A DNA stretch of 64,000 bases from Solobacterium sp. (GCA_017512725.1 JAFWEW010000032.1:212257-276256); one strand, 5' to 3'; counted from the first letter of the stretch, positions 1 through 9,511 are shown. Notes: a model not told the origin generated them from the sequence alone. Program-made: numbers and translations.

Positions 1-375
1 TATGCCAACCGGACAAACCGGTTCTGGCCGGTTCTTTCTGCGGTATTTGAAGAAGAAATCACAGACCGGAAACAGTTCTGTCTGGACCATCGGATCGCAC
101 TATGGGATGTGATCGAAAGCTGTACGATCCATGGATCAAATGATGCCTCAATCAAAGATGTACGGCCAAATGATATCAATGGTTTGATTGCTGAGACTTC
201 GGTTCACACGATCGTTACGACCGGCGGGAAAGCGGCAGCACTGTTCCGAAAGTATATTGTTACGGAAGTCCGGCATATCGCACTTCCCTCTACCTCAGCC
301 GCCAATGCCTCAATGCGGCTGGAACAGTTAATAAAGGAGTATCAGATTGTACGATCCGTTATTGAAGAAAATTGA
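1..375 (+). CDS. DNA-deoxyinosine glycosylase, C-terminal part (5' end outside window)
   Basis: The frame is open from base 1 and stops at 375, giving about 124 residues. It begins YANRTNRFWPVLSAVF, the conserved block of the hypoxanthine-DNA glycosylase branch of the uracil-DNA glycosylase superfamily. It continues with ALWDVIESC, GSNDASIKDVRPNDI and a closing LPSTSAANA, which is the motif near the end of this family. Known family members excise hypoxanthine (deaminated adenine) from DNA. Only the N-terminal part with the first active-site loop is missing because it lies left of the window. The next gene starts 29 nt before this one ends, so the two are probably co-transcribed and translationally coupled. 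Confidence 0.85.
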   Translation, partial: YANRTNRFWPVLSAVFEEEITDRKQFCLDHRIALWDVIESCTIHGSNDASIKDVRPNDINGLIAETSVHTIVTTGGKAAALFRKYIVTEVRHIALPSTSAANASMRLEQLIKEYQIVRSVIEEN

Positions 376-2524
376 ACTGCTCGCACCAGCCGGCAATATG
401 GATGCCCTTAAGGCAGCTGTGGAAGGCGGATGTGATGCGGTCTATCTAGGGGTAACCAGCTTCAGTGCCCGTGCCTTTGCGGGTAATTTTACGCATGAAG
501 AATTTCTTGAAGCGGTACGCTACTGTCATATCCGCGGTGTAAAGGTCTATGTGACCATGAATACGCTGGTGTTTGAAGCGGAGATGGAAGCGGCAATGAA
601 GGAAGTGGATTTCCTTTACCATGCCGAGGCGGATGCACTTCTGATCCAGGACTTTGGTCTCTTCCACCGGGTGCGCCTGGAATACCCGGACTTTGAGATC
701 CATTGCAGCACCCAGATGCATATCCATAACCCGGCAGGCTGTTCCTTTATGAAAGAACAGGGTGCCGCAAGGGCTGTCGTTGCCAGGGAAACCCCGATCG
801 AAGTAATCAGAGAATGCGTCAATACCGGAATTGAAATCGAAGTATTTGCCTATGGCGCATTATGTGTGAGTTACAGCGGTCAGTGCCTGATGAGCCAGGC
901 GATCAAGAACCGCTCCGGCAACCGCGGAACCTGTGCACAGATGTGCCGTCTGCGCTTTCATGAAAGCGACGGACAGGTGCGCTGCGGCAGCCGGGAAGGC
1001 GAATATGCGCTTGCCATGAAGGACCTGAACCTGATTGAAGAGATTCCGCAGCTGATCGAGGCAGGTGTCTGCAGTCTGAAGATCGAAGGACGCATGAAAC
1101 GCAGGGAATATGTATATCTCGTTACCAGGACATTCCGGGAAGCGATCGATGCGTATTATGAAGGAAAACCATACGCCGTTCCTGCAACGCGCCAGAAAGA
1201 ACTGGATCTGCTGTTTACCAGAGGCTTTACCAAAGGACATGCCTTTCATGATGACCAGGATGCCCGGATGACATCCTTCCGTCCAAATCACATGGGTGTA
1301 CAGATCGGTACCGTTCTTTCGTATAAGAAAGGAAAAGTGACGGTCCGTCTCTCGGATACCCTGACCCAGCATGATGGTCTGAGAATCCTGAATGATCCGA
1401 TCGATACCGGCCTTACCGCCGTACGGATTGAAAAGAACGGACTGCTGGTCAATCATGCCTGTGCCGGCGATACCGTGATCCTTGACTGCAATTCCAAGCC
1501 GTTTCCAAAACCCGGCCAGCCGCTGCTGAAAACCAGTGATACGGCACTGCTGGAACAGCTGGATGTAACAATTGATTCCCAGTCCCGGGCGATCCCGGTT
1601 ACCGTCACGTATCATGCGGCAGAAGGCGAGCCACTCCGGCTGACCGCAGCTGATCCGGACGGCAATACCGTAACCGTCTGTTCCGAAAAACCATTGGAAC
1701 CGGCGAAGAAAGCCCCATTAACACATGAGCGGATCACGGAGGCATTATGCAAAACCGCCGGGGAACCCTATACCGTGACGGTACAGAAAAAAACGCTGGA
1801 TGCGATCTTTCTGCCGGTATCCATGCTCAATGAACTGCGGCGGTCACTGTTTGAACAGCTTTCGGATCAAAGGGCTTCCCGTTATACAAGAGGGCAGAAA
1901 TCGGAATACCGGTTCTCAATCAAAGAAAAACCCTATACGTTCCCAAAGCTTGTGATCAGCGATACCGGTCATGTACTGGATCCCTCGGACCCCTGTGTTG
2001 TTCCGGTTCGTCCGGTTGTCGATGAACAGCAGTCTGAGAAACAGGGTATTGAAAAAGCAGTTCTCTCCCAGCCGGGTGACCTCTGGATGAATATAGCGCA
2101 TGGACTTGCGGGCATGAGCCTGAATATTACGAATTCCTACGCGGCTGCGTACCTGCTTTCATTGCCCGGGATCGAAGGGGTTATCTTATCTTCGGAGTGT
2201 ACCGATACGAATATTGTATTGATCCTGGAAGCGTTTCAGGAACGCTGCGGGTTCGTGCTTCCAGCCTGCCGGCTTGTCTATGGAAGGCGGGACCTCATGC
2301 TCATCCGGGATTACCACGTGAGCGGGAAGTATCTGGAAGATCTGCAGAACCGGCTGTACCCGGTCATTGAGGAAGGGAACACGACCAGGATACTTGAACC
2401 GGAACCCTTTATTTCTGCGAACCCTTCCTGTATGGGAAGTTATATAATATTGACGTTAGAGGATAGAAATCAATCTGAAGCAATAAAGGAGGAGGCTTAT
2501 GAAGAAATTTCTGGAAGAGTTTAA
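347..2524 (+). CDS. U32 family peptidase / RlhA-like protein with DUF3656
   Basis: 725 residues. The start is a TTG at 347 preceded by AAAGGAG at 333-339. The N-terminus reads IELLAPAGNMDALKAAVEGG, typical of U32 proteins. The U32 signature lies near residues 164-183 (EVFAYGALCVSYSGQCLMS), followed by GNRGTCAQMCR, which supplies the cysteines thought to hold an iron-sulfur cluster. The long C-terminal half matches the DUF3656-containing branch. In E. coli the related RlhA (YdcP) is needed for hydroxylation of 23S rRNA C2501. Whether this copy modifies rRNA or acts as a peptidase cannot be told from sequence. It overlaps the gene before it by 29 nt and mscL after it by 26 nt. Confidence 0.9.
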   Translation: MYDPLLKKIELLAPAGNMDALKAAVEGGCDAVYLGVTSFSARAFAGNFTHEEFLEAVRYCHIRGVKVYVTMNTLVFEAEMEAAMKEVDFLYHAEADALLIQDFGLFHRVRLEYPDFEIHCSTQMHIHNPAGCSFMKEQGAARAVVARETPIEVIRECVNTGIEIEVFAYGALCVSYSGQCLMSQAIKNRSGNRGTCAQMCRLRFHESDGQVRCGSREGEYALAMKDLNLIEEIPQLIEAGVCSLKIEGRMKRREYVYLVTRTFREAIDAYYEGKPYAVPATRQKELDLLFTRGFTKGHAFHDDQDARMTSFRPNHMGVQIGTVLSYKKGKVTVRLSDTLTQHDGLRILNDPIDTGLTAVRIEKNGLLVNHACAGDTVILDCNSKPFPKPGQPLLKTSDTALLEQLDVTIDSQSRAIPVTVTYHAAEGEPLRLTAADPDGNTVTVCSEKPLEPAKKAPLTHERITEALCKTAGEPYTVTVQKKTLDAIFLPVSMLNELRRSLFEQLSDQRASRYTRGQKSEYRFSIKEKPYTFPKLVISDTGHVLDPSDPCVVPVRPVVDEQQSEKQGIEKAVLSQPGDLWMNIAHGLAGMSLNITNSYAAAYLLSLPGIEGVILSSECTDTNIVLILEAFQERCGFVLPACRLVYGRRDLMLIRDYHVSGKYLEDLQNRLYPVIEEGNTTRILEPEPFISANPSCMGSYIILTLEDRNQSEAIKEEAYEEISGRV

Positions 2525-2945
2525 GGCATTTGCGTTGAAGGGGAACGTGATGGATATGTCCATCGGTGTGATTGTCGGTGCTTCATTCGGCAATATCGTT
2601 TCTTCCCTGACAAACAACTTCATCAACCCGCTGATTCAGCTCTGCACCGGCGGCATTAATGAAGAAGGCGTACAGATCGGCGGATCGTTCAAGATTCTCG
2701 GAGTATCATTCAATTACGGTCAGTTTCTCTCGGATGTAATCAATTTCCTGATCATGGCATTCATTCTCTTCTGCGTCATCAAAGCAATCAACGCTGCGAT
2801 GAAGATCGGCAAGAAAGAGGAAGAAGAGGAAGCACCGAAGGAAGATCCGGAAGATATCAAGCTCCTGAAGGAAATGCTTGCGATCATGAAGGAACAGAAC
2901 CCGGAAGCCGCAAAAGCAGCCGAGGCAAAACTGGCCCAGGAATAA
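2499..2945 (+). CDS. mscL: Large-conductance mechanosensitive channel MscL
   Basis: 148 residues, a normal length for MscL. The N-terminus KKFLEEFKAFALKGNVMDMS and the following GVIVGASFGNIVSSL match the N-terminal helix and pore-lining TM1. TM2 lies around residues 75-98 (VINFLIMAFILFCVIKAIN). The C-terminal charged helix contains EEEEEAPKEDPEDIKLLKEM. The protein forms a homopentameric tension-gated pore that releases solutes during hypo-osmotic shock. A strong ribosome binding site (AAAGGAGGAGG, 2485-2495) lies inside the end of the U32 gene. A TATAAT hexamer at 2443-2448, also inside the U32 gene, could give it some independent transcription. Confidence 0.97.
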   Translation: MKKFLEEFKAFALKGNVMDMSIGVIVGASFGNIVSSLTNNFINPLIQLCTGGINEEGVQIGGSFKILGVSFNYGQFLSDVINFLIMAFILFCVIKAINAAMKIGKKEEEEEAPKEDPEDIKLLKEMLAIMKEQNPEAAKAAEAKLAQE

Positions 2946-2960
2946 GGCATTCAGAACAAC

Positions 2961-2991
2961 AGAGGAAATCCCGTGTTTCCTTTGTTTTTTT
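2961..2991 (+). terminator. Intrinsic terminator after mscL
   Basis: An 8-bp stem (2961-2968 with 2976-2983, including one G-T pair) has a 7-nt loop and is followed by GTTTTTTT. It closes the glycosylase-U32-mscL unit. Confidence 0.8.
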
Positions 2992-3070
2992 ATTGTGTAC
3001 ACTGCAGAAAACATTAATATTCACACGGTGCAGAAAGCGGGAAATCCGGTGCGGAATCCGATGGTTTATT

Positions 3071-3079
3071 TGCTATAAT
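3071..3079 (+). promoter_or_regulatory. Extended -10 promoter for smc operon
   Basis: TGCTATAAT is a perfect extended -10. No good -35 is seen. It lies after the mscL terminator and 26 nt before the smc start codon. Confidence 0.65.
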
Positions 3080-3104
3080 AGGCATGGCTTTTAAGGAGAT
3101 AACA

Positions 3105-6059
3105 ATGTTTTTAAAACGGATAGAAATGCAGGGATTTAAATCTTTTGCGGACAAGACCGTTATTTCATTTGAGCATCCGATTACCGGCGTTGTCGGTCCG
3201 AACGGATGCGGAAAATCCAATATAACTGATGCGGTACGCTGGGTACTTGGAGAACAGAGCTCCCGGCAGATGCGCGGTGAGAAGATGAGTGATGTCATCT
3301 TTTCCGGTTCTGCAGACCGCCGGCCGCTCAATATGGCAGAAGTAACGCTTGTTTTTGATAATTCCAACCATATCCTGAACTCAGATAAGGATGAACTGGA
3401 AGTCACACGGCGTCTGTTCCGGGATACCGGTGATGCGGAATATTTGATTAACCGGAACGCGGTAAGGCTTAAGGATGTCGTGGATCTGTTTCTGGATACC
3501 GGTCTGGGCAAATCCAGCCTGAGTATCATTTCACAGGGCAACGTCATTACCTTTGCGGAATCCAAACCGATCGACCGCCGCGGTATTTTTGAAGAGGCAG
3601 CCGGGGTAGCGAAATACAAAAAGCGGAAGATGGAAAGCATCTCCCGTCTTTCCCGTACAAAAGACAACCTGGACCGCAGCAAGGATATCCTGATTGAACT
3701 GGAAAAGCAGGTCAGTCCTTTAAAGAGACAGGCCCGCAAGGCTGAGATCTACCGGGAGAAGAAACAGCGCCTGGAAGAGATTGAAATTGCCGTACTGGTA
3801 CAGGAGGTGGATGAACTGACTGCTTCGATTGAAGATACCAAAAAGACACTGTTTGATATTGAAACCAAGAAACAGATCTATTCCACGGATCTTCAGATCG
3901 GTGAGACCAAGATCTCCGAGCAGAAGAAAGAAGCCGCAAAACTGGAGGCAGAGATTGCGGCACTGCAGGAAGATCTCATGCGTACGGTCGATGACATCAC
4001 CAGTCTTGAACAGCGACGTACGGAAATGGATGAACGCCGCAAATACATCATTGAGACCGGCAACCGGGAAGAAAAGGCAAAGGAGACCAGAGAACTTCTG
4101 GAAACCGCGCGGATCGAATACGAAGACCGGAAAGCCCGTCTGGATGCGCTCAATACTTCCATTCAGCTGGACAGTGAGAAACTGCGTCAGATCGCCCAGA
4201 GCGTATTTGATCTGAGCAATGAATATGAACAGGCCCAGGGGGTTCTTCGCAGCATGCAGAACCAGCAGGCCTATCTCGAGACCGTTCTGAGAGATCCGTT
4301 CAGCAGCGGCAGAAATGCCGGTACCCGTTCCGTCATGGAAAACCGCAATGCACTGCCGGGCATTCTCGGCGTGATCGGTCAGGAACTGCATGCTCAGGAA
4401 GGCTATGAACAGGCGATTTCGGAAGCACTGGGCGGAGCGATGTACAATATCGTCACCGCAGATGAAGAAAGTGCCCGCAATGCGATCCGCTTCCTGAAGA
4501 AAAACCAGAGCGGCCGCGCGACTTTTCTGCCGGTGAATGTCTGTCAGAAACGCTATCTTTCCCAGGAGGCTTCGGTTATCTGTGAGAATACCAAAGGCTA
4601 TCTCGGCACTGCAGCACAGTTTGTGACCTGTGAAGAAACCTTCCAGCCGGTGGTTGACTATCTTCTGAATAATGTACTGGTCGTGGATTCCATGGAGGCC
4701 GGTAATAATCTTTCTTCTCTGACCGGACGGAAATACAACATCGTTACCACTGATGGGGAAGTCATTCACCGCGGCGGTTCCATGACCGGCGGAAAGATGA
4801 AGCGCAGCACGACTCCGATCACGGCCGCACGGGAAGCAGAAGAGATCCGCCGTTCCATCGATGCCCAGACTGCAAGGGTTGAACTTGCAAGAAGGGAAAG
4901 CGAAAAAGCGATCAGTGAACGCGAAGATATTACCCGCAGACTTCAGCAGACCCGGATCGACGCCGCAAGTCTTGAACCGGTGGTCGATGCCAAGCAGGCA
5001 AAATACGACAAGCTGAAAAACGACCTGGCGCTGCTGGCACCGGATCAGCTCAGTGATTCCCTGCCGGAAGAAGAAATCGATGATACGGTCATTCGTCTGA
5101 ACCGTGCGTATTCGGACCGTGACCGCATTACCTCTGATATCAAATCCAAACGGGAACGCCGTCTGGTCATCAACAGTGAGATCGACCGCAAGGAACAGCA
5201 GATCCGCCAGCTCCGCAAGGATCAGGAACGTGCAGTTGCGGCAATCAATGCGATCCAGGTCGACCAGGGAAGACTCGAGACCAAGATTGAAAACAATCTG
5301 CAGCGGCTTGCCAGCGAATATCAGCTGACGTTTGAATTCGCCAAGACCAAGGTAACGGATACCAGTGTTGAAAACGCACGGGAAGAAGTGCTTCAGCTGC
5401 GGGCGGATATTGAACGTCTCGGCAATGTCAACATGGAAGCACCGGAACAGTACAGTGAAGTCAATGAACGCTATGAATTCCTGAAGAAGCAGATCGATGA
5501 ACTGACGGCCAGCAGGGACAAGATCCTTGCCGCAATCGAAGAGATGGACCGTGTCATGACGACGCAGTTCAAGCAGATGTTTGATCAGATCAATAAAGAA
5601 TTCAACGATATCTTCCGCAGTCTCTACGGCGGCGGCAAGGCTCGTCTGATTCTGGAAGATCCGACGGATATTCTCAATACCGGCATCGATATTGATGCCC
5701 AGCCTCCGGGAAAAGCGGTTCAGAACAACATGCTGTTTTCCGGCGGAGAGAAATCCCTGATTGCGCTCTGCGTCCTGTTTGCGATTCTCAAAGTCAAACC
5801 GGTACCGCTTGTCATTCTCGATGAGGTGGAAGCTGCGCTCGATCAGAGCAACGTTGAACGGTTTGCACAGTATCTGCACAACTATACCGACCGTACCCAG
5901 TTCCTGGTCGTAACACACCGTCCGGGAACCATGGAGAATGCGGATGTGCTGTATGGCGTTACCATGCAGAAACAGGGTGTATCTCAGATGCTGAAGGTTG
6001 AGCTGAGAGATGCGATGTCGATGGCGGAAGCGCCGGCGCTGGAAGGAGCACAGGCATGA
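3105..6059 (+). CDS. smc: Chromosome segregation ATPase SMC (short-armed)
   Basis: The start is the ATG at 3105 (MFLKRIEMQGFKSF), with AAGGAG 6 nt upstream; an in-frame ATG at 3084 sits at the expected transcription start and has no binding site. Walker A is GPNGCGKS at residues 31-38. The ABC signature FSGGEKSL is near residue 878 and Walker B with the catalytic Glu (VILDEVEAALD) near residue 902. The hinge spans roughly residues 415-565 (PGILGVIGQEL through GGSMTGGK). The product is 984 residues, about 200 fewer than the usual 1170-1190, and the loss falls in the coiled-coil arms. SMC dimers with ScpA and ScpB compact and separate chromosomes; scpAB are not in the window. It overlaps ftsY by 4 nt. 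Confidence 0.97.
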   Translation: MFLKRIEMQGFKSFADKTVISFEHPITGVVGPNGCGKSNITDAVRWVLGEQSSRQMRGEKMSDVIFSGSADRRPLNMAEVTLVFDNSNHILNSDKDELEVTRRLFRDTGDAEYLINRNAVRLKDVVDLFLDTGLGKSSLSIISQGNVITFAESKPIDRRGIFEEAAGVAKYKKRKMESISRLSRTKDNLDRSKDILIELEKQVSPLKRQARKAEIYREKKQRLEEIEIAVLVQEVDELTASIEDTKKTLFDIETKKQIYSTDLQIGETKISEQKKEAAKLEAEIAALQEDLMRTVDDITSLEQRRTEMDERRKYIIETGNREEKAKETRELLETARIEYEDRKARLDALNTSIQLDSEKLRQIAQSVFDLSNEYEQAQGVLRSMQNQQAYLETVLRDPFSSGRNAGTRSVMENRNALPGILGVIGQELHAQEGYEQAISEALGGAMYNIVTADEESARNAIRFLKKNQSGRATFLPVNVCQKRYLSQEASVICENTKGYLGTAAQFVTCEETFQPVVDYLLNNVLVVDSMEAGNNLSSLTGRKYNIVTTDGEVIHRGGSMTGGKMKRSTTPITAAREAEEIRRSIDAQTARVELARRESEKAISEREDITRRLQQTRIDAASLEPVVDAKQAKYDKLKNDLALLAPDQLSDSLPEEEIDDTVIRLNRAYSDRDRITSDIKSKRERRLVINSEIDRKEQQIRQLRKDQERAVAAINAIQVDQGRLETKIENNLQRLASEYQLTFEFAKTKVTDTSVENAREEVLQLRADIERLGNVNMEAPEQYSEVNERYEFLKKQIDELTASRDKILAAIEEMDRVMTTQFKQMFDQINKEFNDIFRSLYGGGKARLILEDPTDILNTGIDIDAQPPGKAVQNNMLFSGGEKSLIALCVLFAILKVKPVPLVILDEVEAALDQSNVERFAQYLHNYTDRTQFLVVTHRPGTMENADVLYGVTMQKQGVSQMLKVELRDAMSMAEAPALEGAQA

Positions 6060-7030
6060 GTTTTCTGGATACACTGAAAGAAAAATTCTCCCGCAAAGAC
6101 GATAAGGCGATCTATCTTTCCGGCTTCCGGAAATCCAAGGACAGCTTCGGCAATGCGCTGAACGAGATGAAGCTGAAATATACCGGTGTCAACGATGCCT
6201 TTCTGGAACAGCTGACGATCGTTCTGCTTGAAGCAGATGTCGGCATTGAACTGGCAGACATGATCTGTGAGAAGCTGCTGGAGACCAGTAAAGAATATGT
6301 CAATGTAACGTTTCACTGGGCAATGAACTTCCTCATCCGGACGATGAAGGAGATCTATGAGGAAACAGAAGACGCACCGATCCGTTACAATGAGAACGGA
6401 CCGACCGTCATCTTTCTGGAAGGCGTAAACGGATCCGGTAAGACGACGACCTGCGCCAAACTTGCCAAGATGTATATGGATCAGGGAAAGACCGTAGCGT
6501 TTGTTGCGGCGGATACCTTCCGTGCTGGAGCGATCGATCAGCTTGCGGAATGGGGGGAACGCCTGAATGTACCGACTGTAAAGGGGAGGGAAAACGGGGA
6601 CCCGAGTGCCGCAATCGTTGACGGGTGCCGTTATGCCAAAGACAACAACATCGACATTCTGCTCTGTGATACCGCAGGACGGCTTCAGAACAAGCAGGGA
6701 CTGATGCAGGAGCTTTCCAAGATGAACCGGGTTGCCGGCAAGGAGATTCCCGGTGCACCGCACAATACCTGGCTGGTACTGGATGCGACAACCGGACAGA
6801 ACGGACTGTCGCAGGCAGAGATCTTCCATGAAGCGACGGACCTCACCGGCATCATTCTGACCAAGATGGACGGTACCGCAAAGGGCGGCATTATCATCTC
6901 GATCAAGCACCGTCTCCATCTGCCGGTATACTTTATCGGACTGGGAGAAAAGCCGGAAGACCTGAGACCGTTCGATCTGGATTCCTACCTGTACAGTATT
7001 TCTGAGGATCTTCAGGAACATGTCGGATAA
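6056..7030 (+). CDS. ftsY: Signal recognition particle receptor FtsY
   Basis: 324 residues. It carries a short N domain and a complete GTPase G domain: G1 GVNGSGKTTT near residue 123, then AADTFRAGAIDQL, DTAGRLQNK, LVLDATTGQN, TKMDGTAKGG and FIGLGEKPEDLRPF. The long acidic A domain of E. coli FtsY is absent, as is usual in Bacillota. FtsY docks ribosome-SRP complexes at the membrane by pairing with Ffh. The start codon overlaps the smc stop (ATGA), so translation is coupled. Confidence 0.98.
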   Translation: MSFLDTLKEKFSRKDDKAIYLSGFRKSKDSFGNALNEMKLKYTGVNDAFLEQLTIVLLEADVGIELADMICEKLLETSKEYVNVTFHWAMNFLIRTMKEIYEETEDAPIRYNENGPTVIFLEGVNGSGKTTTCAKLAKMYMDQGKTVAFVAADTFRAGAIDQLAEWGERLNVPTVKGRENGDPSAAIVDGCRYAKDNNIDILLCDTAGRLQNKQGLMQELSKMNRVAGKEIPGAPHNTWLVLDATTGQNGLSQAEIFHEATDLTGIILTKMDGTAKGGIIISIKHRLHLPVYFIGLGEKPEDLRPFDLDSYLYSISEDLQEHVG

Positions 7031-7346
7031 GATCAGAGTCAACACGCTGCTGGACTTTTACGGAGCGCTGCTGACCCCGCGGCAGCAGGAGATCTGCCGC
7101 TGTTATTATCGGGAAGATCTCTCCATGACCGAAATCGCAGAGATCGAATCCATTTCCAGAGCTGCCGTTTCCGATACGGTACGCAAGTGCGAAGCAGAGC
7201 TGGAACAGTATGAGCAGGTGCTGAAATGCGTTCAGGCAAGAGATGCCCGGACGAAAATCTATGCACGGATGAAACAGGATCCAACCTGTAAAAAATATGT
7301 AAACAAACTCATGGAAACAGAACTGATCGGAGGAGAATATGAGTAA
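7020..7346 (+). CDS. ylxM: YlxM/p13-family SRP-associated helix-turn-helix protein
   Basis: 108 residues. The sequence LLDFYGALLTPRQQEICRCYY followed by a sigma-70 region 4-like helix-turn-helix (LSMTEIAEIESISRAAVSDTV) is diagnostic for the YlxM/p13 family. The start ATG lies inside the end of ftsY (11-nt overlap). In Bacillus and streptococci this gene precedes ffh, and YlxM stimulates SRP GTPase activity. Here ffh does not follow; ackA begins 8 nt before the stop. Confidence 0.93.
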   Translation: MSDKIRVNTLLDFYGALLTPRQQEICRCYYREDLSMTEIAEIESISRAAVSDTVRKCEAELEQYEQVLKCVQARDARTKIYARMKQDPTCKKYVNKLMETELIGGEYE

Positions 7347-8535
7347 GATTATTTCAGTTAATTCAGGTTCATCGTCATTAAAATTCCAGCTGTTTGAAAT
7401 GCCCAGTGAAACCGTTCTGACAAGCGGTCAGGCTGAGCGCATCGGCCAGGATATGGGCGTATTTACCATTAAGATTGACGGCGAAAAGAAAGTTAAGGAT
7501 CTTCCTATTCCGGATCATAAAACGGCAGTTAAGCTGCTTCTGGACAGCCTGCTGGAGTACGGCATCGTCAAATCACTGGATGAGATCCAGGGTGCAGGCC
7601 ACCGTATCGTCCAGGGCGGTTCCTATTTTGACCAGTCCGTTGTTGCGGATGATTCGGTCGTGGATCGCGTACGTGAGCTTTCCGAACTGGCTCCGCTGCA
7701 CAATCCGGCACATCTGGTCTGCTATGAGGCATTCCGCAGTGCACTGCCGGAGATCGGTCATGTATTTGTATTCGATACCGCATTCCATCAGACTATGGGT
7801 CCGGAAAGCTATCTGTTCCCGGTACCGTATGACTGGTATACGCAGTACCACATCCGCCGCTATGGCGCCCATGGCACCAGCCACTGGTATGTCAACCGCA
7901 GAGCAGCGGAACTGATGGACAAGGATGTGGAAACACTGAATATGATCACCTGCCATCTGGGCAACGGCGCAAGCATTACCGCGATCCGCAACGGAAAGGT
8001 CATCAATACCTCGATGGGTCTGACCCCGCTCGGCGGCATTATGATGGGTACCCGCTGTGGTGATATCGATCCGACCGTTGTCTTCTATATGATGAAGAAA
8101 CTGGAATGCACACCGGATGAGATGGATACGATGCTGAACAAGCGTTCCGGCATGCTCGGAATCTCCGGTATTTCCAGTGACGCCCGTGACATTCAGGCAG
8201 CTGTGGATGAAGGCAATGAACGTGCAATTCTGACTACCAAGCTTTATACCAACCGCGTCGTCAACCAGGTCGGCGGCTATTATGCAGAACTCGGTCATGT
8301 TGACGCACTTGTATTTACCGCCGGTCTTGGTGAAAATGATGCGCAGACCAGAGAAAGAATCCTGAAGGGACTGGAACAGGCAATGGGTCTTTCCATTGAC
8401 TATGACCTCAACGCTTCCGTTCGCGGCAAGGAATGTCTGATTTCCAAACCGGACAGCGAAATCGCAGTCTACATCATTCCGACCAATGAAGAACTGGTAA
8501 TCGCACGCGATACGTACCGTCTTCTGGGGCAGTGA
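7339..8535 (+). CDS. ackA: Acetate kinase
   Basis: 398 residues, full length. It starts KIISVNSGSSSLKFQLFEMP, the N-terminal phosphate-binding motif. It also has the active-site block RRYGAHGTSHWYV, HLGNGASI, and GMLGISGISSDAR. The enzyme interconverts acetyl phosphate plus ADP with acetate plus ATP and yields ATP in mixed-acid fermentation. GGAGGAG lies 4 nt upstream of the ATG, inside the end of ylxM. The usual partner pta (phosphotransacetylase) is not in the window. Confidence 0.98.
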   Translation: MSKIISVNSGSSSLKFQLFEMPSETVLTSGQAERIGQDMGVFTIKIDGEKKVKDLPIPDHKTAVKLLLDSLLEYGIVKSLDEIQGAGHRIVQGGSYFDQSVVADDSVVDRVRELSELAPLHNPAHLVCYEAFRSALPEIGHVFVFDTAFHQTMGPESYLFPVPYDWYTQYHIRRYGAHGTSHWYVNRRAAELMDKDVETLNMITCHLGNGASITAIRNGKVINTSMGLTPLGGIMMGTRCGDIDPTVVFYMMKKLECTPDEMDTMLNKRSGMLGISGISSDARDIQAAVDEGNERAILTTKLYTNRVVNQVGGYYAELGHVDALVFTAGLGENDAQTRERILKGLEQAMGLSIDYDLNASVRGKECLISKPDSEIAVYIIPTNEELVIARDTYRLLGQ

Positions 8536-8538
8536 TCC

Positions 8539-9489
8539 ATGTGGCAGTTTGATGGGCTGCTGACCCTCATCGAGTCGTATGACATCATTACGATTTTTCG
8601 TCATGAACATCCGGACTGTGATGCGGTGGGAAGTCAGTTTGGCCTGAAAAACTGGATCAAGGATAATTGGCCGCAGAAGAAAGTTTATGCCCTCGGCATC
8701 GAATACTGCCGGCAGGGCCACTGCTGGCCGGAGAGCGATTCCTGCTGGAACCGGGATATCGAAAACAGCATTGCGATCGTTGTGGATACGGCAAACTTTG
8801 AACGGATCGATGATCATTCCTGCCAGCTAGCAGACAAGATCGTGAAGATCGATCATCACCCCAATCTGCATCCGTTCGGCAACGTGCAGTATGTCTATGT
8901 GGAAAGCGCATCGACCTGTGAGATCCTGGCAGATTTCTTCCAGCAGTGCCCAGATCAGGTCGTGACGCAGAAAACGGCCGAATACCTGTTTCGGGGAATG
9001 TTAACGGATACGCTGAGTTTCCGTACAAGCAACACGACTTCACATTCTCTGGAGATCGCCGGATGGCTTTCGAGGTTTGGCGTCCGCATTCCGGAATTGA
9101 ACCGGGAACTGTTCGATCAGTCCATGGAAAACTTCAAGTTCTCCAACATGCTGAGAAGTTCGGTACAGATCCGGGAAGGCAGACTTGCATACCGTATCGT
9201 TTCGGTGCAGGAAATGGAAGAGTGGGACATGCCGATCCGGGAAGTGAAGAATTTCATTGAGGAATTCGGACATGTCTATGAATTTGAGATCTATGCCATT
9301 TTCTGTGAAAAGAAGATCAACGGAGAATCGTATTATGACGGCAGTCTTCGTTCCAAGCATGTGACGATCAACGATATTGCTGAACAGTTTCACGGCGGCG
9401 GCCACGCAAATGCCTGCGGCGTAAAGGATCTTACAAAAGAAGATCTGGATACGCTTCTGGATCAGCTTTATGATCGGATTCCGCACTAA
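8539..9489 (+). CDS. nrnA: DHH-DHHA1 phosphoesterase, NrnA-like nanoRNase/pAp phosphatase
   Basis: 316 residues. The DHH metal-binding motifs are visible: HEHPDCDAVGSQFGL near the N-terminus, VVDTANFERID, and the name-giving KIDHHPN. The C-terminal DHHA1 domain ends with FHGGGHANACG. This architecture and length fit NrnA, which degrades 2-5 nt RNAs and dephosphorylates pAp to AMP. It begins 3 nt after ackA and ends the smc-to-nrnA series. No clear hairpin follows; the next promoter lies 23 nt downstream. Confidence 0.92.
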   Translation: MWQFDGLLTLIESYDIITIFRHEHPDCDAVGSQFGLKNWIKDNWPQKKVYALGIEYCRQGHCWPESDSCWNRDIENSIAIVVDTANFERIDDHSCQLADKIVKIDHHPNLHPFGNVQYVYVESASTCEILADFFQQCPDQVVTQKTAEYLFRGMLTDTLSFRTSNTTSHSLEIAGWLSRFGVRIPELNRELFDQSMENFKFSNMLRSSVQIREGRLAYRIVSVQEMEEWDMPIREVKNFIEEFGHVYEFEIYAIFCEKKINGESYYDGSLRSKHVTINDIAEQFHGGGHANACGVKDLTKEDLDTLLDQLYDRIPH

Positions 9490-9511
9490 GAGAATTCGGA
9501 ATTGTCAAGAA

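Noticed and set aside
3720..6074. 784-codon open frame antisense to smc
   Set aside because: Shadow of smc, which has complete ATPase motifs.
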